DNA of 64,000 bases, from the NCBI GenBank assembly GCA_011503125.2, contig WWBZ02000010.1, positions 372,001 through 436,000 on the forward strand. The letters are read 5' to 3'. The position numbers and the translations under genes were made by a program. Positions 53,798 through 64,000 of this stretch are shown one piece after another; the stretch's first letter is position 1, and every line of letters starts with the position of its first letter. This DNA comes from Botryosphaeria dothidea (taxonomy: Eukaryota > Ascomycota > Dothideomycetes > Botryosphaeriales > Botryosphaeriaceae). The notes beneath the pieces were generated by a model, which was given only the letters and a program-made list of their open reading frames with translations, had not been told where the DNA came from and searched no databases.

Positions 53798-55045
53798 TCA
53801 GTCTTTGGATATGATCAGTCTTCCGGTGGCCAGAGCAAATGCTGCCGTTGCTTTGACTGCGCGCACGTCTGCCCGCCACTTCTCCGGTAGGCCGTCCACA
53901 TACCTACCGTCGGGTCTTTTCGTGCCCGACCATCCGCCTAGCATGAACGCGAGATCTCCGAATCTACTGCCCAAGTCGACCTGTAATCTAGCGCGGAGAT
54001 CCATCCAGCGTGGACATTCGAGCAGGAAGTGCTTGACGGTTTCCTTTTCTGCTCCGCACCCACACGAGGGTGCCTCTGCTCGCTTGATCTTATATAGCGG
54101 CTCGTTTAGGATTGCTTTCGACGTCCTTAACTGCGCAATTACCACTGCTTCTCTATAATTTAGTTGGTCATAGAATTTCTTGGTGTGAAAGTACGCCAAC
54201 GCGCGAGCAAGCTTGCGGGTCGACTCGCCGACCTTGGACGCTTCAAACGTCTTCCTCCACAGTCCCGAGGTGACTCCCTTGCACCGGGCTATAGCCGACG
54301 ATCGTAGTAGCCTGCTTAGAGGAGGCTCCTAGTTGCTTTCTGTAGCTTGCAGTGCCAAGCTATACGCCCTCTCGTTCCCTGCAATTCCTTCGTGCGCTGG
54401 CACCCATCTAAACTCGATGGGCGGCCCCTTATTGCATCTAATTAGGTCTAACAAGCGGAGGATGTTTCTAATAATTTCTTGACGCGGCTCCTGTCGTGGC
54501 CTGCGGAGGAGACGAAGGGCAGTCTTGCTGTCGCTATAGATGGCGTGTTTTACCATGGCTGCTTGGGGGTATTCAACCACCATCGCGGTGGACCACGTGC
54601 CTTGTATCAGCTCTACAGCCTGGTGGATCGCCTGGAGCTCTGCAAAAGGGGTGTCTACGGAGTCAAACTTGCCAACTACAGACGAATGAGCAACGATGGT
54701 CGTGCCCTTGCTATCTACGCAAGAGATGCCGATGCCAGCCTTGCCGTTTCTTTGCGCGCCACAGGTAAAGATGGCCACCTCTGATTCTGGCGGGGAGCTG
54801 GCTCGGAGCTTTGCCGCTTCTAGAGACTCGATCTGGATGACTGGCCTGCCGGCCCACGGCATTCTTATAAACGGGTGAATCCTTTCGAGGTGCTCGCCGT
54901 CGATTTCTCTGGCCATCAGCATTATCCGCTGCAGCGGGGACACGAACCTCTTGTTGGCCAGGTCAATCGCACGCTTCAGCTTCCAGAACGGGTGTGTGAT
55001 GGCTTGCATCCGGTGCACTCGCGGAAATGCAGTGGCATTACTATC
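53798..55045 (-). pseudogene. LINE fragment: RNase H and C-terminal zinc motif
   Basis: Minus strand, one frame, interrupted by a TAG at 54329. Begins in the RT C-terminal region (VHRMQAITHPFWKLKRAIDL), then RNase H with FAELQAIHQA, IYSDSKTALRLLR and FRWVPAHEGIAGNE, then CGCGAEKETVKHFLLECPRW. Two catalytic aspartates are lost (FTCGA instead of FTDGA, and ERAYSL where ExADxL is usual). It belongs to a LINE lineage with RNase H, different from the full-length element at 25 kb. 5' part missing. Confidence 0.8.
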
Positions 55046-55368
55046 TACGAGAAGACTAAGCTAAAGAGAAAAGGAAGAAAGGTTTGAGCAAGATAGCGCT
55101 GCTTATATATCTCTCCGGAGTTCCTTTTACTGGTAGCGAGTTGCAGGGTTTTCTTGTTGAGCTTCAGGGTCCTCTCGACCTAAGGTCTCGCCGCAGGATC
55201 CATCCAAGGCACTCTTAGGGTTCAAACCGTAACACACGTGATCCTTGCTAGGTACAGACGCGGTCCGTGCGGATATAAACTCGCCCTTACCTCTCCCCGC
55301 CCCATCATCGACAATAATCCATCATCCCAAGGACCGAGAAGCGAGTTCCACACGGACCAAGGCCCCAC
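55046..55368. other. Upstream region of the RNase H gene
   Basis: Contains an A/G-rich stretch and a TATATATC box near 55107. It may be part of a decayed LTR; borders unclear. Confidence 0.35.
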
Positions 55369-56754
55369 ATGGTGCGACTTTCACACTCAGTCTTTCAACT
55401 CGGCTGTAGAGACGTCCACGCAGGCCGCTTGTTCGAGGCCGATCGAACGCTTAGCGAGGGGCGCACACTCAACGCCTTCGAGCGTGCCCAGTGGGATCGC
55501 CCAGTCATTAACGTACCTTGCCACGGACCGCCGTGTGAGAGCTGCGGCTCCCCGGCGGCGCACTCCAACTCCGTGTTAATCGCGGTCGATGGTGCATGTC
55601 GAGGTAACGGTCGGCCGGACGCCACTGCCGCGTGCGCCGTTTTCTTCTCCGAAGAATCACCCTACAACGAAACGCACGTGCTATCGGAAGATAGATCGAC
55701 GCCCGCAACGAGCCAACGGGCCGAGTTGATGGGAGGAATCAAGGCGCTGGAGGCGAGCAGGCGTCTGGCCGCTGACCCGGAGGAAGCAGGCCTCGAAAAC
55801 CTCCAACAGATCGTCATTAAAGCCGACTCTATGTACCTCGTCCGCAGCGCAACTGAATGGATAGAGAAGTGGAAAGCTCGTGGATGGACCAATGCGAAAG
55901 GAACGCCAGTGGTCAATCAGGACCTGTTCCAGCTGCTGGAAGATCGCATCCAAGCGCTCGAGGACATGGACATCGTGGTCCAGTTTCTTCACGTGCCACG
56001 GGGGCAGAATCGTGAGGCCGACGCTGCCGCGAACAGAGCACTAGACGAATCGGCACTGCAAACCCGGCTTACTAATCCGCGGACGGGTAGAGGCTCACTT
56101 AGCACCATAGGAACGTGCGAGCAGCCAGGCAAAGATAATACCCGCCTCGCGATCGACGTGCTCTCCCTGGACGACCTGCCTTGGTTCGAAGATATGTACG
56201 GCAGCCTTCTCGACGCGCTCGATGGTTACGCGCACGTCCGGCGCGTTAGTACGGCGAGAGCCGCTCTCGAGCGCCTGACATCCGTCGTTTCCAAGCCCGC
56301 TGCTATCCTGGTAGTCGACGCTGGTATCACCCAAAAAGAAGGGCTCGGTGTCATGGAAAAGCTCGCGAAATATGTGACGGACGGTGGCACTGCCATCTTC
56401 TGCTGCTCATTCAGCTCCTTCGTTCGATTTTCCGACCTAAATGACCTATTTTACTCAAACTTTGGTCTCTCCTGGAAGGCCGGATCCTATACCAGGTCGA
56501 CGGTTCGAATTAATCCGGCCGCTACAGAGACGCTACCGTCGGATAGGCGCCTTGTAGTCACGTGCTCTCAGAAAGCACTACATCTAAGCGGTGTCGGGTA
56601 TAATTCCGCGCTTTACTTATCCGACGACTTCGGGTGCCGGGGTCAAACATCTGCTGCGTGGGTAAAGATTGGACGGGGTAGTGTCGGCTATGTAGGGGAC
56701 GTCAATGCTGAGGAGGAAATGAATGGGGTAATGCTCGCCATGTGTGGTCTCTAA
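55369..56754 (+). CDS. RNase H-domain protein with an extra C-terminal domain
   Basis: A single-exon 461-residue protein from the ATG at 55369. A CHGPPCESC cysteine cluster lies at 51-59. The RNase HI domain (about 69-226) keeps all four catalytic acids: D74 in AVDGACRGNG, E119 in SQRAELMGG, D153 in KADSMY and D218 in NREADAAAN. A linker leads to a C-terminal alpha/beta domain of about 200 residues (AILVVDAGITQKEGLG, GGTAIFCCSFSSF, VGYVGDVNAEEEMN) that I do not recognise by name; it resembles a Rossmann or glutamine-amidotransferase-like fold. No RT is attached and the frame is undamaged, so it looks like a cellular gene. Role could be RNA-DNA hybrid cleavage. Confidence 0.78.
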   Translation: MVRLSHSVFQLGCRDVHAGRLFEADRTLSEGRTLNAFERAQWDRPVINVPCHGPPCESCGSPAAHSNSVLIAVDGACRGNGRPDATAACAVFFSEESPYNETHVLSEDRSTPATSQRAELMGGIKALEASRRLAADPEEAGLENLQQIVIKADSMYLVRSATEWIEKWKARGWTNAKGTPVVNQDLFQLLEDRIQALEDMDIVVQFLHVPRGQNREADAAANRALDESALQTRLTNPRTGRGSLSTIGTCEQPGKDNTRLAIDVLSLDDLPWFEDMYGSLLDALDGYAHVRRVSTARAALERLTSVVSKPAAILVVDAGITQKEGLGVMEKLAKYVTDGGTAIFCCSFSSFVRFSDLNDLFYSNFGLSWKAGSYTRSTVRINPAATETLPSDRRLVVTCSQKALHLSGVGYNSALYLSDDFGCRGQTSAAWVKIGRGSVGYVGDVNAEEEMNGVMLAMCGL

Positions 56755-56769
56755 GCATGTAGTTATAGT

Positions 56770-56845
56770 TGTTAGGGCTTAACCTTAGGATGATCGCTAA
56801 AATGTTTATTGCACTACGTACGTATTGCTAGAACTTAAGGAAAGA
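56770..56845 (+). repeat. Partial LTR, TGTTAGGG family
   Basis: TGTTAGGGCTTAACCTTAGG and the next 60 bases match 48701-48770, then similarity is lost. It begins 16 bp after the RNase H gene stop codon. Confidence 0.7.
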
Positions 56846-57348
56846 AAGTGTTAACTATATTGGTCCAAAATTACGCGCTTTCTTTACCTTTTTGTATATA
56901 CGTGTTCTTTTACTTTTCCTTACAACGTATCGGATAAGCGAGTGAGCCAGACAAGCGAGTGAGCCACCAAACAGACCCCAACTATTTTAAGTGTAGATAA
57001 TTCCGCAACGCTTTGAAAAACCGACTAGCTATAAAATACGATCCATTTTAAACTATTTCCCGTACCTTTCTGACACGTGCGAGAGTTATGTCCAACTTTG
57101 CCGCATTGCCTGCATCGTCGTCACTTCGTCGCATGCCCACCAGATTGCGCACCATTTTGACGCATTTTCTGTGAAATCTGCTGGTTAACAGCAGCTTCAT
57201 CAATCAAGCCCAAACCATCCTAAACCGTAAGAGTTCCTCGCTGCTAGATCCGCTTTTTTTAGCGCTTTGTGCGTCGCGTTGCGGCCTCGTTTACCTTTTG
57301 AAGGCTCGCGACTTCTGCCTACAAAAGGACAGCCGAATGCGCCATCAT
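56846..57348. other. No gene recognised
   Basis: AT-rich; may contain the decayed 3' end of the hAT element. Confidence 0.35.
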
Positions 57349-58440
57349 CTAAGCCCCTTTAGTAAGCTGATTTAGCGCTTCATTTAGTGACGTTGGTAAA
57401 CTATCCCGATGTCTTATAATCCGGTTCCCAACCAGCTCAGTTTGGGAGGCCAATTCAGCTGGGTTGTGCGGTTTTTGCCACAGCTGATTGACAGATGTCT
57501 TCGCTAACGCTATCCACTTAGGCGTATCTGCCCAGTGCTTCTCAATCCACGTCCAGCGAAAGGCTGGACAAAGCGCCAGCGCTGTGATGTATGTAAAGGT
57601 ATCGTTAAGCAGCGTGTGGTACTCATTAAGCTTAGCCCACCCCAATTCGACGTTTATCTTAAAGTGTTCCTCTGGATATACGTCGTTACGATCTTTTACC
57701 TCCTCTAGATGGCCTAAGAGGAAATCCATAACTGGAAGGACTCCCCAGAGAGCACCAAACTGACCCTGAGTAACCTCTTTTAAGGGTTGAAGGATAGAGT
57801 AATACTTATTGATTGTAGCCCAGTCATCTACGGTGAGATAGTCGTCTACGATGACAGGCTGCTTTCGCTTAATCTCTCTACCCTCAACCCTAGCTCGACG
57901 GATGTATACTTTCCACTCTGAGACCTTATTAAGCAGGATTGCGTTAATGAAGTATCGTAGCTTGATTGAGCGCTCGATTATAGCCTTAAATGAGTTCCAG
58001 CGGGTTGCGTTATCGAGTACAAGTTCGTACGTAACGACGTAACCTTTACCGGCTGGCTGGCCAGCCAGCTTGCTGAAGCCGACGAAGCTTCGCGCGAAGG
58101 CTCTCTAATCGTGCAATCGTATGGATGACATTGTGGAGCTTACTAAGCGCTCCCTTTTGACGCTAGTGACGATGTGTAGCGAGTAGATCACGGGTGTCAT
58201 GACAGTCCTGTTTAAAGAGATCAACATCTACGCCGAAGAGAATCTGACGTACAACAAGGTTGATAATGTGTCTAATATAGCGGAGGCGACGCTGCTTAGC
58301 GTTGAAGCCGAATTTACCAGCTAGCTGATTAATCGCCGTATTGTTGTTAAAGACGTTATCGGTGATGAAGTATCCAATCTTGCTACCAATCCCCCAGTCG
58401 GTAATGATTTGAGCTACCTCTTCAGCCATATCCACGCCGT
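57349..58440 (-). pseudogene. hAT-family transposase relic
   Basis: Minus strand. From the right: VAQIITDWGIGSKIGYFITD with DNVFNNNTAINQL and RRLRYIRHIINLVVRQILFG, the core of fungal hAT (Restless-like) transposases. After a frame change come LVLDNATRWNSF, KVSEWKVYIRRA, VDDYLTVDDWATINKYYSIL and MDFLLGHLEEVKDRND, then FRWTWIEKHW. The N-terminal BED finger and the C-terminal dimerisation domain were not seen, and no terminal inverted repeats were found. Broken and inactive. Confidence 0.75.
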
Positions 58441-58909
58441 AATGGCCTTCTAGTTATGGTAATCTAACTATGAATTATCGTAGCTTGCCATTAGAGCTAA
58501 GAAAGTGTAATGAGACTCGATGCTGCTACAGAGAGGTCGCACGAAGTGATAACGTCTACGTACAAGCAAGGGCTATGAGACTGCGGAAGCGCGTAACGTC
58601 ACCGCGCTCCCGCGCACCTGCTATCTACACGTCATCACGTGCAATACCTTAACACCACTTCCTCGTTCAGCCGTCAGTCATCGGCCAAGCCGTATCTTTA
58701 CCATTGTTCCAGGCCGCGGGAACGTGACCCGTCGTGCTTTGCGCTCTTATACCTGTACAACGTGGGGTGGGTACCGAGGGCGGGTTGAGCTGGCTTCATC
58801 GGCCGCAGCAGGAAGAATGTGATCGTCGAGACTGGTAGGATACCGGTCATGATTTAAGTGTTCTACTATGTACAGAGAGCAGCATGTAAATGTAATAATA
58901 GTGAGTAAA
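58441..58909. other. No gene recognised
   Basis: Intergenic DNA between the hAT relic and an LTR-type repeat. Confidence 0.35.
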
Positions 58910-59150
58910 TGTCAGACTATTTCTTTACTGCCTCAAATATCACTCATTCTCGAATCTTCTCACGGAAACATGGAAGGCATCAATTATGCCCAATATCCTC
59001 GGAACAACATTTCCTCGGATATCTACACTCCCTCGATTAATTAGCTATCTCTCATATATATAAGCAAGCCTACCTACCTCCCTCTCAGGAGACAGGCAGA
59101 ATCTACTCTTTCTAAACTCACATCTCTTCACTCCCAAAATCGAACATCAA
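58910..59150 (+). repeat. LTR-type repeat with promoter, TGTCAGAC family
   Basis: Starts TGTCAGACTATTT and carries ATATATATAAGC followed by CTCTCAGGAGACAGGCAG, the same order as the minus-strand copy ending at 10675. The right border is unclear. Confidence 0.5.
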
Positions 59151-59601
59151 ACACGTCATGTCAGAAGGGAGTGCGTCCAGCAGCTATGCTCTGCCGGATT
59201 CCCGTCGTAGAACGGCCAGCCAATTCTTCTTAGCCCCGTATTGGATGACCTTTCCGGATCGGGGGGCGGCAGATGGGATCCCAGAATAGTGAAAGATTCT
59301 CCTCAGCCGAGAGGAGAGCAGCGGCTTTGGTCATCCGGGCCCACGGTTCCCATTGATCCGGGAGACCGCGACATTCCCAAGCACGGACCGGCCAACCACA
59401 ATATCAGGTGTCGGTCCGTTTTCTAGAATAAGTTCTTTCTCCCGGCGCTGTTCTAGTCCGGAGGGTGCATGGGGTGTCTCGGTTTCGTCGGGGCGGGTCT
59501 GGTGGAAGGCGCTGCGTTAGCAGAACGGGCGCTGGAAAGGCTGGAGGATTATACCACAAGAGCCTCGTCTCCTTCTCCCCTTTCTGCTTCCCTTTTAGCC
59601 G

Positions 59602-60096
59602 CTACCGCCGTCTCTTTTCTTGTTTCTCTTGGTGATAAGCATCTACCAAGTCGCTTGAGACATGATGCTTCGGCTCCCCTGTATCCAAGTATTCCTCGCC
59701 CGTCTAAGGGTCTGGGGCCCACGCCACGCGGTATTGGTGGCCGCACTCCGCAACAATCGCCCTCGCAGGAAAGGAGGCCTTGCGGCTATCTTGTGGCTCC
59801 CGCCCATCTCCTTCTGCAGGGAGCAAGTCTTCATCCCAATCGTCCCGGCTGTGTCCCGCTTGCTTCCTGGTGTGCTTTCACTTACGCACGAGCGCGGCAT
59901 TGGCGTTGCGTTTAGGCTGCCACGGCGGCTCGAATGAAGCGCAGGTGGCGGGGTCGTCGCCCTCCCATGCGATCAGGTAGTGCGTGTTGGTCTCGTCGAG
60001 AATATCGGGCGCGGCGTACCAGGCAGCCGGCGGCGCGACTGGGCGGCGGCCGAGCTTCGAGGGCAGATGGGAGGCGGAGCGGGCGGGACGGGCCAT
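59602..60096 (-). pseudogene. Chromodomain protein with a premature stop
   Basis: Exon 1 (60096-59886) encodes MARPARSASH and a chromodomain: WYAAPDILDE, HYLIAWEGDDPATCASFEP and PWQPKRNANAALV. An intron (59885-59814, GTAAGT...TGCAG) keeps the frame into exon 2 (GDGREPQDSRKASFPA, YRVAWAPDP). A TAG at 59706-59704 stops it, yet the frame continues sensibly (TGEEYLDT, VSSDLVDAYHQEKQEKRRR) to 59602. The second part looks like another chromo-like block. Chromodomains bind methylated histone tails and are also found in LTR-retrotransposon integrases; here no integrase is attached. Confidence 0.6.
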
Positions 60097-60546
60097 GGCG
60101 GTTAGATAATGGCGCGAAGGAGGGGAAAAGGGAATATGGTTAAAATTAAAGTGAGGGAGTGAGTAGTGGAGTTCCGGGCGACGCGTCGCGCGTCGGCCCT
60201 AGGCGCGCTCGAGCGGGGGAAGCGGCGGATGTCGGTTGGGCGGCGGCGCTGCAGATCTCCCACGCCATCTCTTGCGTCCGCGTCCCAGCCCCCTCCATTA
60301 TTTGAACCTCGCTTCTCCAGCTTTCCGTTATGCCCTCCCTCCACCTCCGCCCAGCATCCATTAACTAACCAGCGTAGTTGAGCGCTGTCAGCCATCGTCC
60401 TCTTGCTTCCTCCCCCTCGGTCGGCAACATGTCAGTCGTCTTCCCATAATTGAATCGAGGTTGCTCGACCGAAAGCCTGGGGGGATTGCGGGGTAGGTTG
60501 CGGCATCATTGCGCCTCGAGGAGACAAAGGCCTGGTTGGGGATCTG
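60097..60546. other. Upstream region of the chromodomain gene
   Basis: GC-rich, no gene recognised. Confidence 0.35.
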
Positions 60547-60848
60547 TAGGGGCTTGCACAAGTCGCCGTTATGCGGATCGCCACTTGTTCATCTACGCTT
60601 AGAGGGATACCGTGAGCACGTCAGTGGTGCCCTAACCTATAGGGGTTTGAAAAGGTCGCCGTTACGCGGATCGATATGCTTTTTTCATAGCGTGTAGAAA
60701 GATACTGTGAGCAATCTGGTAGTACCTGGCGTGTAGGGGCCTGGAAAGGTCGCCTGGAAAGGTCGCCGTTACGCGGATCACCACATGTTTTCGTGGCGCG
60801 AGGAGAGATGTCGTGAGCAGGTCATGCTTCGTGCACCTGACATAGGTC
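60547..60848. repeat. Tandem repeat, unit about 94-109 bp
   Basis: Three diverged units start with TAGGGG at 60547, 60640 and 60734, with the start of a fourth at 60843. Each carries GTCGCCGTTAYGCGGATC and GTGAGCA. The third has a small internal duplication of GGAAAGGTCGCC. Confidence 0.75.
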
Positions 60849-61001
60849 TTGGTCTTTACGAGAGTGCGGAGTCAAGGCTGCTCGGAATTTCAACAATTCA
60901 CAAAGCCTGGGTGGGAGGAGTTCTTCGGCGCGACATTACGCGCCGAAGGGTATATAATTATTGTCTACCAGCTGACACAACCTAGATTCTTCTCCCGACC
61001 A

Positions 61002-62334
61002 ATGGCGTCTGTCCCTAGCCTACGCGAACTGGTTGACAACGACCTCTGCTGCGCTCAGTGGCGGTCCGAAACGCACCATGTCGGACGTCTGGGCTGCACG
61101 TTCCCCGCTACATCATCTTGCGTTTTCTGTAAAAGCGGCTTTAATGCCACTGCACAGGCTGCACTCTTTCGTCTCTGCGTGCCCGTCGCCCTCAAAACGT
61201 CCGTTAATAATCGGTAAAAACCTCTTTACGTTTCTATCGAACCCCAGTACGTCTCAAGTTACCTCCCGCGGTGGTCGTCCTGAAGGGCACTATAAGCATT
61301 GAACCACGGCCGGAAGCAGTCGGTAGAATTCTCGAATACCTACATTCTCTTTCGCTCACCACGAACCTCACCTTTTACTTGCCCAAGAAACAGCCTCTTG
61401 TCCAATGCGTTGACGAGCTGTGTACCGGTATATCAAATAACTCCATCCGTACGCCACCAAGGGTATCTGACATCCCCACCTTGTATCATGGTGCGGGAGG
61501 CATCGACGTTAATGCACAGCTTAGAATATTTGCCCTGGCGGGCGCAAGTCATCGACCACCCGCGTACCAAGATATTACGCGTACTTCTAAGCCCTCGACG
61601 ACGCAGTCTAAGACGGACTCGAGTCCGGCACCGTTAAAGGCGGATATTCGTAAGTACAACTCGACCGACAAGAGGTCTGGACTCTTGACTAAACTTCCTC
61701 TACTTTTCTATCAGCGCCCTCTACGTTCCGCCGACAAAAGAGGAAACGGACGGACCAAAAATCCGGATCTAGTGGCACTACCGACGCTCGCCTCTAGGGT
61801 GTCTAGATGCGCCGGATCGAGCAGCAGCTACTAGACATCGGCGAGGGCGTAGCGCTACTTCGGGACGAGGTCGCGGACCTATAGGGAGAGCGGGAGATAG
61901 AACGCACCGTGCCGCTAGCGTTCCCCGCCTCGCGTACTATCACGACACGCTCGACGAGCGCCCGCCCCGAAGCTATAGCCATGAGGCAGCGGCTGGACCT
62001 GGTAGAGTTGTGCCTTTAGTACGTGCACCGGCGGCTATAGGCGTCGGAGCGCTACGTGCGTAGGGTCGACGCCGGCTGTAACGCCCGGCACGATGCGCGC
62101 GACCGCGGGCTAGATGACCGGCTTGATAACTTCGACGCCGAGCTCGACCAGCGCATCGCCGACGTGTGTAAAGAGGGATTCGACGCTTTATTCGACCCGC
62201 GCTTCGACTCGAAGCTGGAAGAGCGGTCGGACTGCATGCGCAGTGACCTAGAGGACTTCGTCAGGGACGAGGTGGAGAGGGTGGATGTGGGCATCAGGGA
62301 GTCAATTAAGGAGTGTATCAATGCAGCGCTTTAG
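61002..62334 (+). pseudogene. Cys-rich/coiled-coil fungal repeat-family gene, broken
   Basis: ATG at 61002 starts MASVPSLRELVDNDLCCAQW followed by GCTFPATSSCVFCKSGF, a zinc-like cysteine region. Later pieces lie in other frames, with possible introns: VKTSVNNR, the IRTPPRVSDIPTL part, and from about 61810 a coiled-coil region (MRRIEQQLLDIGEG-like, RDEVADL, ECINAAL) open to 62334. In that last part three TAG stops (61879, 62017 and 62038) each fit a CAG change. It has the look of a dispersed gag-like fungal gene family. Upstream DNA shares a module with the region before the 42398 gene. Function unknown. Confidence 0.45.
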
Positions 62335-63499
62335 CATCGTCATCGCCATTTTCCCTCCTTATCTTCCTACCGTCCTTGTCTGGGTTCGTGATGCGCAGCT
62401 CGCTCTGGGTGGGGGGAATTACCATTGCTTGGTTCACGTCCCTAAGCCGCCGCCGCCGTCGCCGCATACACCCTATGCCTACACGCGTAAACTCCCGATT
62501 CGCTTTACGCTCCAGCGTGATATATCTTACTAAGCCATCTCCCTCAGCGCATCGCCATCACCAGCTTTCCGCCAAGCGCAAGGCGACATCACCGGTCACC
62601 TTGCAACGCTATCTAAGCACCGCTCTTTTAGACCCTCTCGCTGCCAAGAATGCGACTTGGTCATGATCCCTCCGCCCTCCCTCTTCCACGTCCAAGCCAT
62701 ATTATTAAGCATCCCAGCCGGCTCCCGCATTACCAATGGCGCTCTCACAGGCCCGGCTTTTCGAGCGTTACCGTGTGTACATAAACGTCCAACAGCTCGA
62801 GGTCGCCCAGGCGTGGCCGTTTGCGAGGACGGTCATCGAATTCGTAGTCAGAGGGTTCGCTGGGTCAACTGCCAAGCCAGACGGTAACAGCAGATATGGC
62901 GAGATGCTCCGGCGTTAGTAGTGGTGCTGTTGTATGTTGTAGGCCATGTTAGGGTCGAGCTGCGCGATGTGCAATAGCGCCGCCGAGGTTACGTTGAACT
63001 CCGCCGTATATGTAATGGGGGTCTCTAGTTGATGCGGTGTCGATCGCTACGCTATAAAGCCTAAGAATCTCCGTTCTACTTATTTAGTCCCTGCTTGTGC
63101 TAGCTAATTCTTTGAATTCTGCTGATTCAATGACGAGGCGCATTTTTTTAGATAAAGGGAGGAGGAGGGAGGGAGGGAGGATGGAGCGCTTCCCCCGGCC
63201 GAATGGACCCTTAGCCTTGTGGGCTCTACCTGGGCGTTTTGCACTCGAGTCCGCCCGAGCTATTATACATACTCTAAAATAAAGATGACAAATTGTAAAG
63301 AATTGAGCAGTCCAAAATATAGTATTATTCCCGTCCATGCTCCCAAAGGATTTCGCTTGCATCTGCGTGGTGACGCGGCCCTTCTTACGGCTGAGAACAA
63401 GAAAGCACAGCTACCCGCGTATCTTTTTCCAAGATGATTCGACACCAGATTTTGTGCCTCTTTTTCCTCCCATAGTAGTATTTTTACATTGCATTGGGC
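62335..63499. other. No convincing gene
   Basis: A frame at 62736-62918 (ERYRVYINVQQLEVAQAWPF, ending GEMLRR) is faintly protein-like and could be a relic. A GGGA-type repeat lies near 63162-63181. Confidence 0.35.
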
Positions 63500-64000
63500 T
63501 GCAGCAAAGAGACAAAGCTATGTGTTCTACCAACGCTAGATGTTCCGCTCATGCTATTGGGTCGCTTTGCTCAATGGTTGCGATTCCCGCAGACTGTAAG
63601 CGAATATAAAAGGGCAGTACAACTAGCTCACCAACTACATCCAACAACAACCAACCTTTCATTTTATCACTTTAGAAGACCCGCATCCATGGCATATTCT
63701 ACGGGCACTTCAGAGACACCTTGCACCTACGGATCAAGGCAGACTAATTCAGCTTAAATACTAATATCGTCAACTTTGCAAGCACCCACGGAATCAGAAT
63801 ATCGAATTCTGGCTTCAGCAATGGGAGGAGCTTTACGCTGAGGTAAAGAAACACAATCTTGCCGAGGTATCAGACAATAGACCAATTCGAGACTTTCTCC
63901 TTGCACTCAAGCCAATCGAACCTCAATTTATCAGCACTCACCAAGTTAAGAATCTCGACGAGTCAACGCGTGTACGGACCTCTACGACATGGCCGAGAAA
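63500..64000 (+). pseudogene. copia gag fragment running off the right edge
   Basis: Plus-strand frame with LTNYIQQQPTFHFITLEDPH, HLAPTDQGRLIQLKY, a stop, YRQLCKHPRNQNIEFWLQQW and PIRDFLLALKPIEPQF: the UBN2-type gag region of Ty1/copia elements. Several nonsense codons (TAG, TAA) interrupt it, mostly compatible with CAG/CAA changes. A likely TATA-like box (AATATAAAAGG) lies near 63602. The element continues past the window. Confidence 0.7.

Noticed and set aside
58050..58075. Perfect palindrome GCTGGCTGGCCAGCCAGC as a binding site
   Set aside because: It lies inside the coding relic of a hAT transposase and is probably chance.
59469..59915. 148-codon plus-strand frame
   Set aside because: Antisense to the chromodomain gene and lacks family features.
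1..64000. Starship giant element
   Set aside because: The cargo-like mix is suggestive, but no DUF3435 tyrosine recombinase was seen on either strand.
1..64000. CRISPR arrays, rRNA, tRNA genes
   Set aside because: No regularly spaced repeats of the right kind and no cloverleaf or rRNA-like sequence was recognised by eye; a tRNAscan run would be decisive.

Overview
The window reads as an accessory, repeat-rich stretch of a filamentous ascomycete (Pezizomycotina) genome. Genes carry short GT-AG introns of about 47-100 bp. Typical fungal families are present: HET and HET-NACHT-ankyrin allorecognition genes, a DUF6606/DUF3638/DUF3645 giant protein and a DUF7492 secreted protein. Many transposon relics carry nonsense codons that look like C-to-T or G-to-A changes, as expected from repeat-induced point mutation (RIP).

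Layout. 1-8.5 kb: a giant minus-strand DUF6606/DUF3638 gene running off the left edge. 9-16.8 kb: relics (MYND gene, split LTR, minisatellite), a small kinase-like gene, a six-exon unknown gene and a 5'-truncated LINE. 17.4-22.8 kb: the most interesting block, three minus-strand genes (AAA_28/NadR-like P-loop kinase, CYTH triphosphatase, UMP-CMP-type kinase) divergent from a plus-strand viperin (RSAD2-like radical SAM) gene. 24.5-32.2 kb: a RIP-damaged Ty1/copia element on the minus strand, split in frame by a full-length Tad-like LINE with a 15-bp target-site duplication. 32.4-41 kb: small hypothetical genes, a C2H2 zinc-finger gene, a frameshifted DUF7492 gene and several solo LTRs. 42.4-52.4 kb: a 624-residue unknown protein, an intact HET-domain gene and a HET-NACHT-ankyrin pseudogene with five nonsense codons. 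53.8-64 kb: LINE, hAT and copia relics, an intact RNase H-domain gene, a broken chromodomain gene, tandem repeats and a broken Cys-rich/coiled-coil gene.

How the key genes may work together. Viperin makes 3'-deoxy-3',4'-didehydro-nucleotides from CTP (or related NTPs). A UMP-CMP-type kinase beside it recalls the vertebrate RSAD2-CMPK2 pair. The CYTH and AAA_28 genes are the two halves of animal Ttd14-type proteins, here as separate neighbours. I infer a fungal nucleotide-based defence or nucleotide-quality-control locus of viperin, NMP kinase, triphosphatase and P-loop kinase. The gene identities are well supported; their joint function is inference.

At least seven solo LTRs carry recognisable flanking duplications or near-duplications, and a 103-bp MITE-like repeat occurs in inverted orientation at both ends of the 9.1-24.6 kb segment that holds the viperin block. 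No convincing tRNA, rRNA, CRISPR array or DUF3435 tyrosine recombinase (Starship captain) was seen.
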